A stretch of 64,000 nt of DNA from Tupaia tana (taxonomy: Eukaryota > Chordata > Mammalia > Scandentia > Tupaiidae). Location of the stretch: contig JAKSZU010000012.1 of the NCBI GenBank assembly GCA_026018925.1, forward strand, positions 42,075,218-42,139,217, read 5' to 3'. Shown here one piece after another: positions 10,848 to 21,918 of this stretch (its first letter is position 1; every line of letters starts with the position of its first letter). Position numbers and translations under genes: made by a program. The notes beneath the pieces are model-generated. The model saw only the letters and a program-made list of their open reading frames with translations. It made no database searches and had not been told where the DNA came from.

Positions 10848-11545
10848 ATAGGGCGTGTGTGCTCACCAGAAAGACAGAGAGACAGAAAGCAAGAAGTCAC
10901 CCCCCATGGGGGATGGCCACGCCTCAATCCCTTCTCCTCCATTCTCCTCTCAGGATCTTGGGCATGCACACACACTCGCCCCTGGCATGAGTTTAAGCCA
11001 CCAGGTCCGGGCCTCGAACCGTGGTCAACTACATGGGAGTCCAGCGACACAGCCATTACGCCAACTGCTGGTCTCGGCCCAGTGTGATTTTCAGGTCACC
11101 AGGTCTGGAACTTGAACCATGATCAGCCATATGGAGTCCAGCGATGTAACTGCTATGCCATATGCTGGCCCCATATATAATATTTTTTATGACAGAGATT
11201 GAGTGTATGCACATGAGAGAGAGAAAAGAGAGAGAAAGAGAGAGATGCATCTTCAATAGGGTTTTTATCATACCACAGTACCCTTTCCCCAGCCCTTCAG
11301 CTCCTCAGGATCTTGGGTGCCAACACATGAGCCCAGAGTATTTTCAAGCCAACCTAGGAATCTGGACCCCCAGTTGGCCAAGTGGCTTCCAGCATTGCAA
11401 TCCAGTACTGTATGGACTACACCAACTGATTGGACTTACCATTAGTAATGTTATACTGATTATAAGTTGAAATAATATTCTAGATATATTGGATTAAATA
11501 AAATATTTTATTAAAATTAATCTCACTTGTGTCTTTTTTCTTTTT
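10515..11545 (+). mobile_element. Old hAT-type DNA transposon fragment split by SINEs
   Basis: 10515-10622 (GCCACATATGGCCACAGAGC, then CTGTGAGTGTACAATGCATAC) and 11441-11545 (GATATATTGGATTAAATAAA, ATTAAAATTAATCTCACTTG) look like the two halves of one ancient non-autonomous DNA transposon, as I remember such consensus sequences. About 0.8 kb of SINEs separates them. The exact family name is uncertain. Confidence 0.45.
10637..11171 (-). repeat. SINE carrying a second SINE, both with target-site duplications
   Basis: The outer minus-strand SINE is flanked by the exact 14-mer CATATATAATATTT at 10623-10636 and 11172-11185. Inside it a second minus-strand SINE (10770-11076, starting with a T-run of over 40) is flanked by GCCCAGTGTAATTTTC at 10754-10769 and a one-mismatch copy at 11077-11092. 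The order of the two insertions is therefore clear. Confidence 0.93.
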
Positions 11546-12400
11546 ATATACATAGATTTTTTTTGGAAGAGGTTTTTGCTATAGGGTGTATGCGCTCGCC
11601 AGAAAGAGAGAGAGAGACAGAAAGCGAGAAATCACCCCCCAGGGGGGATGGCCACGCCGCAATCCCTTCTCCTCCATTCTCCTCTCGGGATCTTGGGCAC
11701 GCACACGCGCCTGGCGTGAGTTTAAGCTGCCGGGTCCGGGACTTGAACCGCGGTCGACTACATGGGAGTCCAGCAACATAGCCATTATGCTAACTGCTGG
11801 TCCCTATATAGAGAGATTTTTGCCATAGAACATGTGCACTCACCAGAGAGAGAGAGACAGAGAGAGAGAGAACGTGAGAAATCACCCCCAGGGTGGATAA
11901 CCATGCCACAATCCCTTCTCCTGAGATTTGAGGCATACATACACCATGTGCTTGGCATGATTTTCAAGCCACCAGGTCCAGGACTTGAACTGCAGTCAGC
12001 CATGTGGGAATCCAGTGCCATAACTGCTGGCCTCTGATCTTTTAAAATATATTTCTGTTTCTTCATTTCATGAATGAGAGAGAGGTAGGTACCCCTTACT
12101 AGGGCCTTCCCATCACCATTCACCCCAGTCTCAGTTTGCATACCCAGGGAGGTCCCAGGACAAGAACCCAGGACCTTCCCCATGTGGGTCTAGTTGCAGT
12201 ACCACTATGCCACCACCTGGTCTTGTCATTGATTTTTTTTTTTTATTAATTTATTTCTTTTGTTAAAGAGACAGAGAGTTACTCCCAATAGGGTCCTCAC
12301 ACCACAAACCACCCTCAGCCTCGGCCAGCAGGCATCATGGACATGTGCATGCCTGGCATGCTCAGGGCAGTCCTCGGACAGGGCCCTGTGTGTCTGGCAG
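11186..12400 (-). repeat. Cluster of minus-strand SINEs, two families
   Basis: Copies of the main family are at 11560-11804 and 11805-12035. Copies of a second, ~190-bp tRNA-derived family (ACTCCCAACAGGGTC-type, ending GCCACCACCTGGTC) are at 11186-11440 (diverged), 12036-12225 and 12236-12400 (partial). The second family recurs at 16640, 20004, 22113, 36380 and 39505. Confidence 0.75.
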
Positions 12401-12559
12401 CATCACCGCTGTGGCACTGTCTGGCCCACAGCCCATGGACTTTGCCACACCTTTGTTCCTTACCCTTCCTGTGTCCATATAACCTCCTCACTCAACCTGG
12501 GTTTCAGGCCAGTCGTCGTCACTCTTTTGCATACACACATTTATTTACTCTGCAAGTAT

Positions 12560-12675
12560 TCACTGAATGCCATGTGTGTGTCAGACATTCTAGGCACGTG
12601 GAACATGTCAATGAACAAAAGAGGCATTTCTCTGTCCTTGTGGAGCTTATATTTGGTGGTAGGAGAGAGTAACAA
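12560..12675 (+). repeat. Ancient mammalian repeat fragment
   Basis: TGAATGCCATGTGTGTGTCAGAC, TTCTAGGCAC, GTCAATGAACAAAAGAG and CTTGTGGAGCTTATATT occur in the order of a widespread ancient mammalian repeat (last-base context TGCCAGGCACTGTTCTAGG in other genomes). I did not assign the family. Confidence 0.5.
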
Positions 12676-12685
12676 GTAAGTAGGA

Positions 12686-13135
12686 CCAGCAGGTGGCTCG
12701 GAGGTTAAGGCGACTGGATCCCATCACATGGCCAGCTGAGCAGTTCAAGTCCGAGACCTGGCAGCTTGAAAATCACATCGGGCACATGTGTGTGGGCATG
12801 CCCCACATCCGGAGAGGAGAATGGAAGAGAAGGGACTGCAGCATGGCCATCCCCCTTTGGGAGGTGGATTTCTCATTTTCCTTCCCTATCTCTCTCTGTA
12901 TGTTGTTCTCCAGCAAGGGCACACACCCTATAGAAAAAAATCTAAAATAAATAAATAAATAAATAAATAAATAAACAAATTATGGAGCCAGCAGGTGGTA
13001 TGGTGGTTAAGGCACTGGACTCCCACATGGACTACTGCAGTTCGAGTCCCAGACCTGGTGACTTGCTTTCTCACTTCCTTTCTCTCTCTGGTGAATTAAA
13101 AAATTAATAATAATAAATAAGTATATGTATGTATA
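12686..13135 (+). repeat. Two + strand SINEs
   Basis: 12686-12980 is a long-type copy with an AAAT-repeat tail (12945-12978). 12983-13135 is a short-type copy (GGAGCCAGCAGGTGGTATGG head, TTAATAATAATAAATAAG tail). Confidence 0.82.
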
Positions 13136-13162
13136 TTTTAAAGTAAATCATATCATATGCTA

Positions 13163-13458
13163 GAATAATGGTTCCCAACCAAGGCTGTTTTGCACCCTGA
13201 AAGACATTGGGCAGTGTTTAAAGCCATTTTAGTTACAATAACGAGAAAAAAACATTGGGTTTTCAGAAACATCATGACGTGGTTTTCTATACAAAAATGC
13301 AACATGACTTTCCTGATAACCTAGTTGAAAACCTGCTAACATCTAGTGGGTAGAAGCTGGGGATGCTGCCAACCATCCAATGACACACAAAACAGTCCCC
13401 AAACACAAAATAGTACCTGTCCTCAAATGTCAATAATGCCCAGGCTGAGAAACCCTTT
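13163..13458 (+). mobile_element. MER5A-like hAT (Charlie) element, interrupted
   Basis: Recognisable blocks appear in order: GGTTCCCAACCAAGGCTG, TTTTGCACCC, ACATTGGGCAGTGT, CATCTAGTGGGTAGAAGC, GGGATGCTGCC, TGTCAATAATGCCCAGG, CTGAGAAACCC. The terminal CAAC-GGTTC / GAGAAACCC pairing fits MER5A. The 67-bp MITE at 13255-13321 is inserted in its middle. Confidence 0.8.
13255..13321. mobile_element. 67-bp hairpin MITE, copy 2
   Basis: It has the same length and arm pattern as 7795-7861: the left arm begins TTGGGTTTTCAGAAACATCA and the core TTCTATACAAAAATG is shared. It ends AACC followed by TA (13322-13323). The left flank is CA, which I read as a mutated TA. It sits inside the MER5A-like element, so it is younger than that. 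Confidence 0.65.
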
Positions 13459-13490
13459 TATAGAAGGCTTTATAAAAAAAACAAAAACAG

Positions 13491-14965
13491 TGGACCAGCA
13501 GTTAGCGTAATGGCTATGTCGCTGGACTCCCATGTAGTCGACCGCGGTTCGCATCCCGGACCCAGTGGCTTAAAATTCATGCCGGGCGCGTGTGCGTGCA
13601 TGCCCAAGATCCCGAGAGGAGAGTGGAGGAGAAGGGATTGCGGCGTGGCCATCCCCCCTGGGGGGTGATTTCTCACTTTCAGTCTCTCTGTCTCTCTCTG
13701 TCTGGTGAGCGCACGCGCCCTATAGCAAAAATCTCTTCAAAAAAACCAAAAAACAAAAAACAAAACAAAAAAAACCAGGGGACCAGCAGTTAGCGTAATG
13801 GCTATGTTGTTGGACTCCCGCGTAGTCGACCGTGTTTCGCGTCCCAGACCTGGCGGCTTAAACTCACGCCGGGCGCGTGTGTGTGTGTGCCCAAGATCCC
13901 AAGAGGAGAATGGAGGAGAAGGGACTGCAGCGTGGCCATCCCCCTGGGGGGTGATTTCTTGCTTTCTATCTCTCTCTGTCTTTCTGGCGAGTGCATGCGC
14001 CCTATAGCAAAAAGCCTCTCAAACAAAACAAAACAAAACAAAACAAAACAAAAACACAAGATCAGCAGGTGGTGTGGTGGCTAAGGTGCTGCATGCCACA
14101 TGGTCAACTCCAAGGTTCAAGTCCTGGACCCAGTGGCTTGATGTGTGCATGCCTGTGCGCCCAAAATCCCGAGAGGAGAAGAAGGAATTGCAGTGTGGGC
14201 ATCCTCCCTACAAGTGCTTTTTCACTTTCTGTCTCTTTGCTCTTTCTCTGGTGAGCACACATACCCTATAGCAAACATCTAAAAAACAAGGGGGCTGGCA
14301 GGTGGCGTAGTGACTAAGGGCACTGGACTCCCACATAGCTGACCATGGTTTAAATCCTGGACTTGGTGGCTTGCTTTCTCACTTTCTCTCTCACTCTATC
14401 CCTCGCTAATCAAATTAAAATAAATAAATAAATGGATAAATAAAGTCAAGTAAAATAATGTTTAAGAAATCTAAAACACTAAAAAAAAAGTACAGCAGAG
14501 TAGAGGGATTGGTAGAAAAATTTTGGTTGTATGATTTTTTTTCTTTTTTTTTTTTTTTTAGGTTTTTGCCATAGCATGTGGTTGCTCACCAGAGAGAAAG
14601 CACCCCCAATGGAGATGACTACACTGCAATTCCTTCTTCTCCACTCTCCTTTCAGAATTTTGGGCACTCATGCACGAGCACCCGGTATGATCTTCTTTCT
14701 TTTTAAATAATTATTTTATTTTATTTACTTACTTAATTTGACCAGAGAGGGACAGAGTATGAGAGAAAGAGAGAGAGAGAGAGAATGTGAGAAAGCAAGC
14801 CACCAGGTCCAAGTCTCGAACTACAGTCAGCCATGTGGGAGTCCAGCACCCTTAACCACCATACCACCTGTTGGCCCTGGCACCAGCATGACTTTCAAGC
14901 TGCCAGGTCCGGAATTGGAACTGCGGTTGGCCACGTGGCATCCAGCACCTTGCTCACTATGATTT
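13491..14965. repeat. Array of at least six SINE copies
   Basis: + strand copies are at 13491-13776, 13778-14055, 14059-14290 and 14291-14450 (short type), standing almost head to tail. On the minus strand a long-type copy at about 14535-14700 and 14879-14965 appears split by a short-type copy at 14705-14878. The last pair lacks a clean duplication, so the nesting is likely but not certain. Confidence 0.78.
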
Positions 14966-15130
14966 TAAGTAGAATGGCTGGGTCTGAGTCAGCTTCACTG
15001 AAGTGACATTGGAGCAAAGGTGGGAGGGAGTAGCCCAGTGGACAGCTGGAGAAAAGGCCATTACTGCCTGGACCATCTAGTTCACAGAGGAGATCGAAGC
15101 CCCCTCCACATCTGTGTATGTACTCTGCCT

Positions 15131-15395
15131 CTATTTTATTTTATTTTATTTTTTTTGCTATAGGGCGTGTGCACTCGTCAGACAGACAGAGAGAGACAGA
15201 GAGACAGAAAGCGAGAAATCACCCCCAGGGGGGATGGCCACGCCGCAGTCCCTTCTCCTCCATTCTCCTCTCGGGATCTTGGGCACGCACACACACGCGC
15301 CCGGCGTGAATTTTAAGCCATCAGGTCCAGGACTCAAACCACAGTCGACTACATGGGAGTCCAGCGACATAGCCATTATGCTAACTGCTGGTCCC
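15131..15395 (-). repeat. Young SINE with exact 12-bp duplication
   Basis: The copy is flanked by TGTACTCTGCCT at 15119-15130 and 15396-15407. It is close to the family consensus (GGGCGTGTGCACTCGTCAGACAG-type, CGGGATCTTGGGCACGC, CTAACTGCTGGTCC). It inserted into otherwise unique sequence. Confidence 0.93.
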
Positions 15396-15515
15396 TGTAC
15401 TCTGCCTTTTCTCCAGCCTTTAAGGTACAGTGCCCGCGCTCCTAGCAATGCTGAATCTGCCACTTAGGGACTCCATTCCCTCTCACTGTTCAAAGCCAAG
15501 GTTCCTGCAGTTCTT

Positions 15516-15787
15516 TTTTTTTTTTTTTCTTTTTTTGGAGAGGTTTTTGCTATAGGGCGCGTGCGCTCTCCAGATAGACAGAGAGAGACAGAGAGATAGA
15601 AAGCAGGAAATCACCCCCCTGGGGGGATGGACACGCCGCAATCCCTTCTCCTCCATTCTCCTCTCGGGATCTTGGGCACGCACGCACACGCGCCCGGCGT
15701 GAGTTTAAGCCGCCGGGTCCAGGACTCGAACCACGGTCTACTACGTGGGAGTCCAGCGACATAGCCATTACGCTAACTGCTGGTCCC
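15516..15787 (-). repeat. Young SINE with exact 12-bp duplication
   Basis: The copy is flanked by CCTGCAGTTCTT at 15504-15515 and 15788-15799. Read on the minus strand, its head (TTAGCGTAATGGC) and B-box (GGTTCGAGTCCTGGACC) are intact. Confidence 0.93.
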
Positions 15788-15889
15788 CCTGCAGTTCTTA
15801 ATAACCGAGCTCCTTTGACTCTCTTCCTCTCCAGCTACTCTCTTATTTTCCTCCTTCCCTTTACTGCAAAGACACCAATGTCTTTTCTT

Positions 15890-16165
15890 TCTTTCTTTTT
15901 CTTTTTCTTTTTTTTGGAGAGGTTTTTGCTATAGGGCGCGTGTGCTCGCCAGACAGATAGAGAGAGACAGAGAGACAGAAAGCGAGAAATCACCCCCCGG
16001 GGGGATGGTCATGCCGCAATCCCTTCTCCTCCATTCTCCTCTCGGGATCTTGGGCACGCACGCACACATGCCCGGCATGAGTTCTAAGCCACCGGGTCCG
16101 GGACATGAACCACGGTCGACTACGTGGGAGTCCAGCAACATAGCCATTATGCTAACTGCTGGTTC

Positions 16166-16208
<43 letters not shown>

Positions 16209-16622
16209 TTTAGGATGTGTGCACTTGCTGGAGACAAAGAAAGAGAGAAAGTGAGAAAGCACCCCCCGGAAAGATGATCATGACACAGTCCCTTTTTTAT
16301 TCTCCTCTTGGGATTTTGGACATGCACACACACATTCCTGGTGTGTTTTCCAAGCTGCCAGGTCCAGAGCTCTAACCGCACAGTCAGCAAAGCGTGATCC
16401 AGCCATCTTAGCCACCACACCTCTGGCTGACCCAAGTCTTTTATTATTGTTTTTAAATAATTACTTAATTTTATTTATCATATTAGTATTTTCTTTTATT
16501 TTGCTACAAGGCACATGCACACGAGAGAGAGAGAGAAAGCAAGCTGCCAGGTCCGGGACTTGAAGCATGGTGGGTCATGTGGGAGCCCAGCACCTCAACC
16601 ACAGTGCTGCCTGCCAACCCCT
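15890..16622 (-). repeat. Three minus-strand SINEs in tandem
   Basis: 15890-16165 is near consensus. 16166-16432 starts with a T-run of about 32 and is diverged. 16480-16622 is the short type. Confidence 0.78.
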
Positions 16623-16639
16623 TATTTATTATTTTAAAA

Positions 16640-16840
16640 ATTTTACTTATTTTTTCTCTCAGAGAGCAATACACACTCCCAACAGGATTTTCACACCATG
16701 ATCCACCCCTAGCCTCAGCCAGAGGTGATTAGGGGCAAACACACACACACACCACACACACACACACAGAAGGGGCCCCAGGCTGTGAACCTGGGACCTT
16801 CTTATATGAGTTCAGTTGGCGCTGCACCACCCTCCAACAT
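16640..16840 (-). repeat. Second-family SINE with CA run
   Basis: The copy has ACTCCCAACAGGATTTTCAC, then CAGCCAGAGG and a (CA)-rich stretch at 16738-16768. Its end resembles other members of the second family (CCTGGGACCTTC, GCTGCACCACC). Confidence 0.65.
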
Positions 16841-17018
16841 GCAAAGTCATCTTGACTCTTTTTCTCTCATTCTCCGACACACATTCCATCAGCAAGTCCC
16901 ATCAGCTCTGCTATCAGTTATGTTCAGAATCTGCGTTTCTCACTTTCTCCAACTCTACTTCTCCAGACTAAAAAATAACAATCTCTTGCCTAGAAAATGG
17001 TAGTGAGGGAGGAGGTGT

Positions 17019-17685
17019 GGACAGCAGGTGGCATGGTGGTTAAGGTGCTGGACTCCCATATGGTCAATCACAGTTGGAGTCCCAGACCCAGTGGCTTGAA
17101 ACTCATGCTGGGCATCTGTGCTTGCATACCCAAAATCCCAAGAGGAGAATAAAGGAGAAGGGATTGTAGCGTGGCCATTCTTCCTGGGGAATGATTTCTC
17201 ACTTGCCCTTTCTCTGTCACTCTTTCTCTCTCTGGTGAGTGCACATGCCGTATGACAAAAATCTAATATATATCCACACACACATATATAAACCTAATAT
17301 AGATATACATATATACATAGCTGTAGCCTCCAAACAGTTGATCTACTTGACCCTCTCTAGTTCATGCTCCCAAAGCAGTGAACACTATTCCTTTTTTGGG
17401 GGGGGAGGGGAGATGTTTTTGCTATAGGGCACATGCACTTGCCAGAAAAGACAGAGACAGAGAGACAGAAAGCAAGAAATCACCCCCGGGGAGATGGCTA
17501 TGCTGCAATCCCTTCTGCATTCTCCTCTCGGGATCTTGGACATGCACACACACGCATCCAGCATGAGTTTAAGCCACCAGGTCCGGGACTCGAACCGTGG
17601 TCGACTACATGGGAATCCAACGACATAGCCATTATGCTAACTGTTGGTCCCTTCTTTTATATATATATATATTTTTTTTCTTTTT

Positions 17686-17733
<48 letters not shown>

Positions 17734-19060
17734 AGGGCGCGTGCGCTCGCCAGACAGAGAGAGACAGAGAGACAGAAAGCGAGAAATCACCCCCCAGGGG
17801 GGATGGCCACTCTGCAATCCCTTCTCCTCCATTCTCCTCTCGGGATCTTGGGCACGCATGCACATGCGCCTCGCGTGAGATTTTTTAGCCACCGGGTCCT
17901 GGATGCGAACCGTGGTCGACTACATGGGAGTCCAGCGACATAGCCATTACACTAACTGCTGGTCCCCCTTCTTTTATATTTTTTAAAGAGATTTTTGCTA
18001 TAGGGACAGAGACAGAAAGTGAAAAATCACCCCTTTCCTGAGGGTAGGGGGAGATGCCACTCTGCAATCCCTTCTCCTCCATTCTTTTCTTAAGACTTAA
18101 CACACATACATAGATGTGGAGTGAGTTTCAAGCCTGCTGGCCTGGGACTTGAACTGTGGTTGGCCATGTGGGAGTCCAGCAAAATAACCATTATGCCATC
18201 TGCTGGTCCCATATTCTGCTAAAATATAAATCAGTTCAAGGGGCCAGTAGGTGGTGTGGTGGTTAAGGCACTGGACACTCCCACATAGATGACTGTGATT
18301 TGAGTCCTAGATCTGGCAGCTTGCTTTTCCACTTTCCCTCTGCTCTCTCTCTCTCTCTCGTCAAATGAAAACAAATGAATGAATCTAAAAAATTGAATAA
18401 ATAATTCTTAAAAAATAAAAAAATATATAAAATTTTTTAGTAAAAATATTGAGACCAGCAGAAGGCATAATAGTTATGTTGCTGGACTCCTACATAGTTA
18501 ACTGCAGTTCAAATCCTAGACCCAGTGGCTTAAAACTCACTCTGGACACATGTGTATGTGTGCCCAAAATCCTGAGAGGAGAATGGAGGAGAAGGAATTA
18601 CAGCATGGGCATGCCCCCTGGGAGGTGATTTCTTGCTTTCTGTCTTTCTGTCTCTCTCTAGTGAGTACATGTGCCCTATAGCAAAAAATCTCTCCAAAAA
18701 ATTAATAAAAAATAAGGAATCATAAATTCTTTACAGACATATAAAAGGAGTATATATTGTACATTAATCAGACTATAGAGGAAAAACACAGAGACTTTAT
18801 TAAAAAAGAAAAGTATGGAGCCAGCAAATGGCATAATGGTTATGTTACTGGATTCCCACATAGTCAACCAAGGTTCGAGTCCCAGACTCGGCAGCTTAAA
18901 CTCACACCAGGTACGTGTATACATGTGTGCCCAAAAATCCCAAAAGGAGAATGGAGGATGGAGGAGAAGGGATCACCCGGGGGGTGATTTTTCGCTTTTT
19001 TATCTCTCTGTCTGTCCAGTGAGTGCATGTGCTCTATAGTAGAAATCTCTCTCTCTAAAA
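17019..19060. repeat. Seven SINE copies, both strands
   Basis: Copies: 17019-17270 (+), 17395-17652 (-), 17685-17967 (-, with a 38-nt T-run), 17975-18211 (-), 18241-18440 (+, short type), 18453-18710 (+), 18817-19060 (+). Gaps between them are short and AT-rich, with nothing gene-like. Confidence 0.8.
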
Positions 19061-19084
19061 AAAGTATAAGCCAGCTCTTATACA

Positions 19085-19465
19085 TAAAGAGCCTTGATGC
19101 AATCCCTTCTAAACCCTTCAGTGTTGCCTACCCGACAAAACCATTTTGCCCAGCATAAAAGCCAAAGTTCTTCAGTTGGTGACAAGGCCTGATATGAATG
19201 ATCTTGCCAAACGTCACTCTCTGATTCTATGTCCTAGTGCTCTCCCTTTTGCTCACAAACTCCCCAAACATTGGTCTCCTGCCGTCCTTGAACTTCCCAG
19301 GAACACTCCTGTTTGGGGCATTGGCATTTGCTCTGTCTGAAATGTTCTTCCTCCAGATAGCCACATTGCTTGCTTTCCTTCTTCAGACTTTCATTCAAAT
19401 TCCCCCTTCTCCGTGAGGCCTTTTCCAGCCATCCTATCTACAATTGCAAAATCCCTGGTACTCCT
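19085..19465 (+). repeat. L2 LINE fragment
   Basis: Blocks GTCTGAAATGTTCTTCCTCC, CCAGATAGCCACATTGCTTG, CTTTCATTCAAATTCCCCC and GTGAGGCCTTTTCCAGCC follow the order of the L2 3' region (upstream of the GTAAGCTCC-AGGGCAGG block). The fragment is diverged. It ends where the SINE at 19473 begins. Confidence 0.7.
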
Positions 19466-19471
19466 TTTTTG

Positions 19472-19472
<1 letters not shown>

Positions 19473-19518
<46 letters not shown>

Positions 19519-19755
19519 CTATAGGGTGTGTGCGCTCGCCAGACAGACAGAGAGAGACAGAGAGACAGAAAGCAAGAAATCACTCCCCAGGGGGTATGGC
19601 CACACCACAATCCCTTCTCCATTCTCCTCTAGGGATCTTGGGCACGCACGCACACGCGCCTGGCCAGAGTTTTAAGCTACCAGGTCTGGGACGCAAACCG
19701 TGGTCTACTACATGGGAGTCCAGCGACGTAGCCATTACACTAACTACTGGTCCCC
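19473..19755 (-). repeat. tRNA-derived SINE with T-run
   Basis: A minus-strand long-type copy with a ~38-nt T-run at its start. It is otherwise near consensus. Confidence 0.85.
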
Positions 19756-19845
19756 TTTAAGAATATAAGAATTTTTTTTTTTTTTTAGTTTATTTCTTCT
19801 TTGACCAGAAGAAAGACAGATGGACAACTCCCTCAGTAGGATTTT

Positions 19846-21918
19846 TTTAATGTATTTATTTTTATTTATTCATTTACTTATTTTAATTTGAGCAGAGAAG
19901 ATAGAGAGAAAGTGAGAAAGCAAGCCACCAGGTCCAGGACTCGAACTGTGGTTGGCCATGAAGGAGGGCCCAGTGACTCAACCATCACGCCACCTGCTGG
20001 TCCCCCTTAGTAGGTTCTTCATGCCATGATACCCGCCTCGTTCCAGCCAGCCCTGGGTCATGGGTAGTGCACGTTCAGTGTGTTCAGGAAAATTTTCAGA
20101 CATGAACTTGGAGCTTTCCCAGGTGGGTCAGCCTCATAGAGCTTTGTGTTACCACTGTGCCACATCCCAGTCCCTCCCTGGCATTCTTATCCCTCTTCTT
20201 TTCTTTCCTTTTTTTAAAAAGGGATTTTTGCTATAGAGCGAGTGCGCTTGCCAGAGAGACAGAGACAGAAAGTGAGAAGTCACCCCCTGAGGGGATGGCT
20301 GTGCTGCAATCCCTTGTCCTCTCAGGATTTTGGGCAGGCTTGCACTCGCACCGGCGCAAGTTTAAGCCGCTGGGTCTGGGACTTGAACTGGGGCAGACAT
20401 GGGAGTCCAGCAACATAACTATTACGCCATCTGCTAGTCCTTTTTCTTTTCTTTTTTAAAAAAGTTTTATTTATTTTAACTTTTATTTATTATTATTGTG
20501 TTTCATTTTATCATTGCTGTTTGTTTATTTTTGCTAGAGGATACATGTACTTGCCAGAGAGGGAAAGAAAGTAACCCTCATGAGGAATAACCATGATGCA
20601 ATCCCTTCATCTCTCCTCCTTTTGGGATTTTGGCGTGCACTCACACACTCACACACACACACACCTAGTGTGTTTCTCAAGTTGTACAGTTGTCCATGTG
20701 GAACCCAGCTGCCTTAACCACCAGGTCATGGGGCTGGCTGGAGGTGGGGGAAGTGCTTGCTTTTTAATTTGTCAGAGGGTGCTTGTGCTTGCCAGAGAGG
20801 GACTGAGAGACAGAGAAAAGAAGAAAGCGCTCTGCCCACCCCAGTGGGGGCGTGGCCATGCCACAACCCCTTCCCCATTTCTCTATCCCCGTTGGGATTT
20901 TTGGCATGCTGGTGCAAGAGCTCAGCATGTTTTTCATGTTGTTGGGGTAGGGTCTCTGTCTGCATGGTTGGCCATGTGGGATTTGGCTCCCTTAACCACT
21001 AAGCCACAGGGTGACCACTTTCTCTCTGGTATGTGTGCACATGGTCTGTGGCAAAACAAAACAAAAACTAATTGATGAAAATTAACCAAGCTACAGAATT
21101 TATTTGAATTTTACCCATAGGGTTCCCAGGCGCCCAAGACTCGACTGACTAAAACAGAGTGTCTTTCTTGGTAGATGGTATGGTGGTTAAAAGTGTTAGA
21201 TTCCCACATGGCTGACTGTAGTTTGAGTCCTGGACTCGGTGGCTTGCTTTCTCCCTTTCCCTCTCTCTCTGTCTCTCTCTAGTCAAATTAAAAAATAGTA
21301 ACATATGGAATTAATTAAATAAATCATTTTTTAAGAGGTTTTTGCTATAGGGCGTGTGCGCTTACCACAAAGACAGAGAGACAGAGAGACAGAAAATGAG
21401 AAATCACCCCCCCGGGGGGATGACCACGCAGCAATCCCTTCTCCTCTTCTCCTCTCGGGATCTTGGGCACGCACGCACGCACCTGGCATGAGTTTAAGCC
21501 ACCGGGTCTGGAACTTGAACCGTGGTCAACTACATGGGAGCTCAGCGACACAGCCATTACGCCAACGCTGGTCCCATGAAATAAATAATTCTTTACAAAA
21601 TTTTTAAAATAGAGGGTCTTGGGGCCAGGTTATGTCACTGGACTCACAGAGCTGACTGTGGTACGGGTGTTGGATCTGGCGGTTTTAAAATCATGCTAAG
21701 CGTATGTACATGTGACATGGCCATCTCCTTGGGAGGTGATTTCTCTTTTCCTCCCAGTCTCTGTCTCTCTCCAGCAAGCACATGCACCCTATAGCAAAAA
21801 CCTCTGGGTGGGAGAAAAAGAAAAAGAAAAATACCAGAGGTTCTCATATCCCTGAGTCCCCTAAGTCCTGGGCCAACTGGGACAGTTGGTCACCCTATTC
21901 ATGTTTTCCACTGATACT
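19846..21918. repeat. Tandem duplication, unit 1
   Basis: This is the first of two direct repeats of a block of SINEs and unique sequence. Shared landmarks: CCCCCTTAGTAGGTTCTTCA (20003), CCCAGTCCCTCCCTGGC (20168), AGGATACATGTACTTGCC (20537), GGGCCAACTGGGACAGTTGG (21869) and TTTTCCACTGATACTCT (21902). Unit 1 has about 700 bp (about 20590-21300) that unit 2 lacks. It includes minus SINEs at 20217-20440, 20520-20715 and 20760-21015, a short + copy at 21165-21330, a minus copy at 21331-21575 and a + copy at 21615-21825. Confidence 0.9.

Noticed and set aside
10638-11087. Many 60-150 codon open frames in the SINE blocks, several rich in phenylalanine or lysine
   Set aside because: They translate SINE bodies and poly(T)/poly(A) runs. 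The same peptides recur at every SINE copy, so they are not genes.
13491-14290. Regularly spaced similar units suggesting a repeat array such as CRISPR or a satellite
   Set aside because: The units are ~260-bp retroposed SINEs with individual tails and different divergence, in a mammalian genome. There are no short identical repeats with unique spacers.
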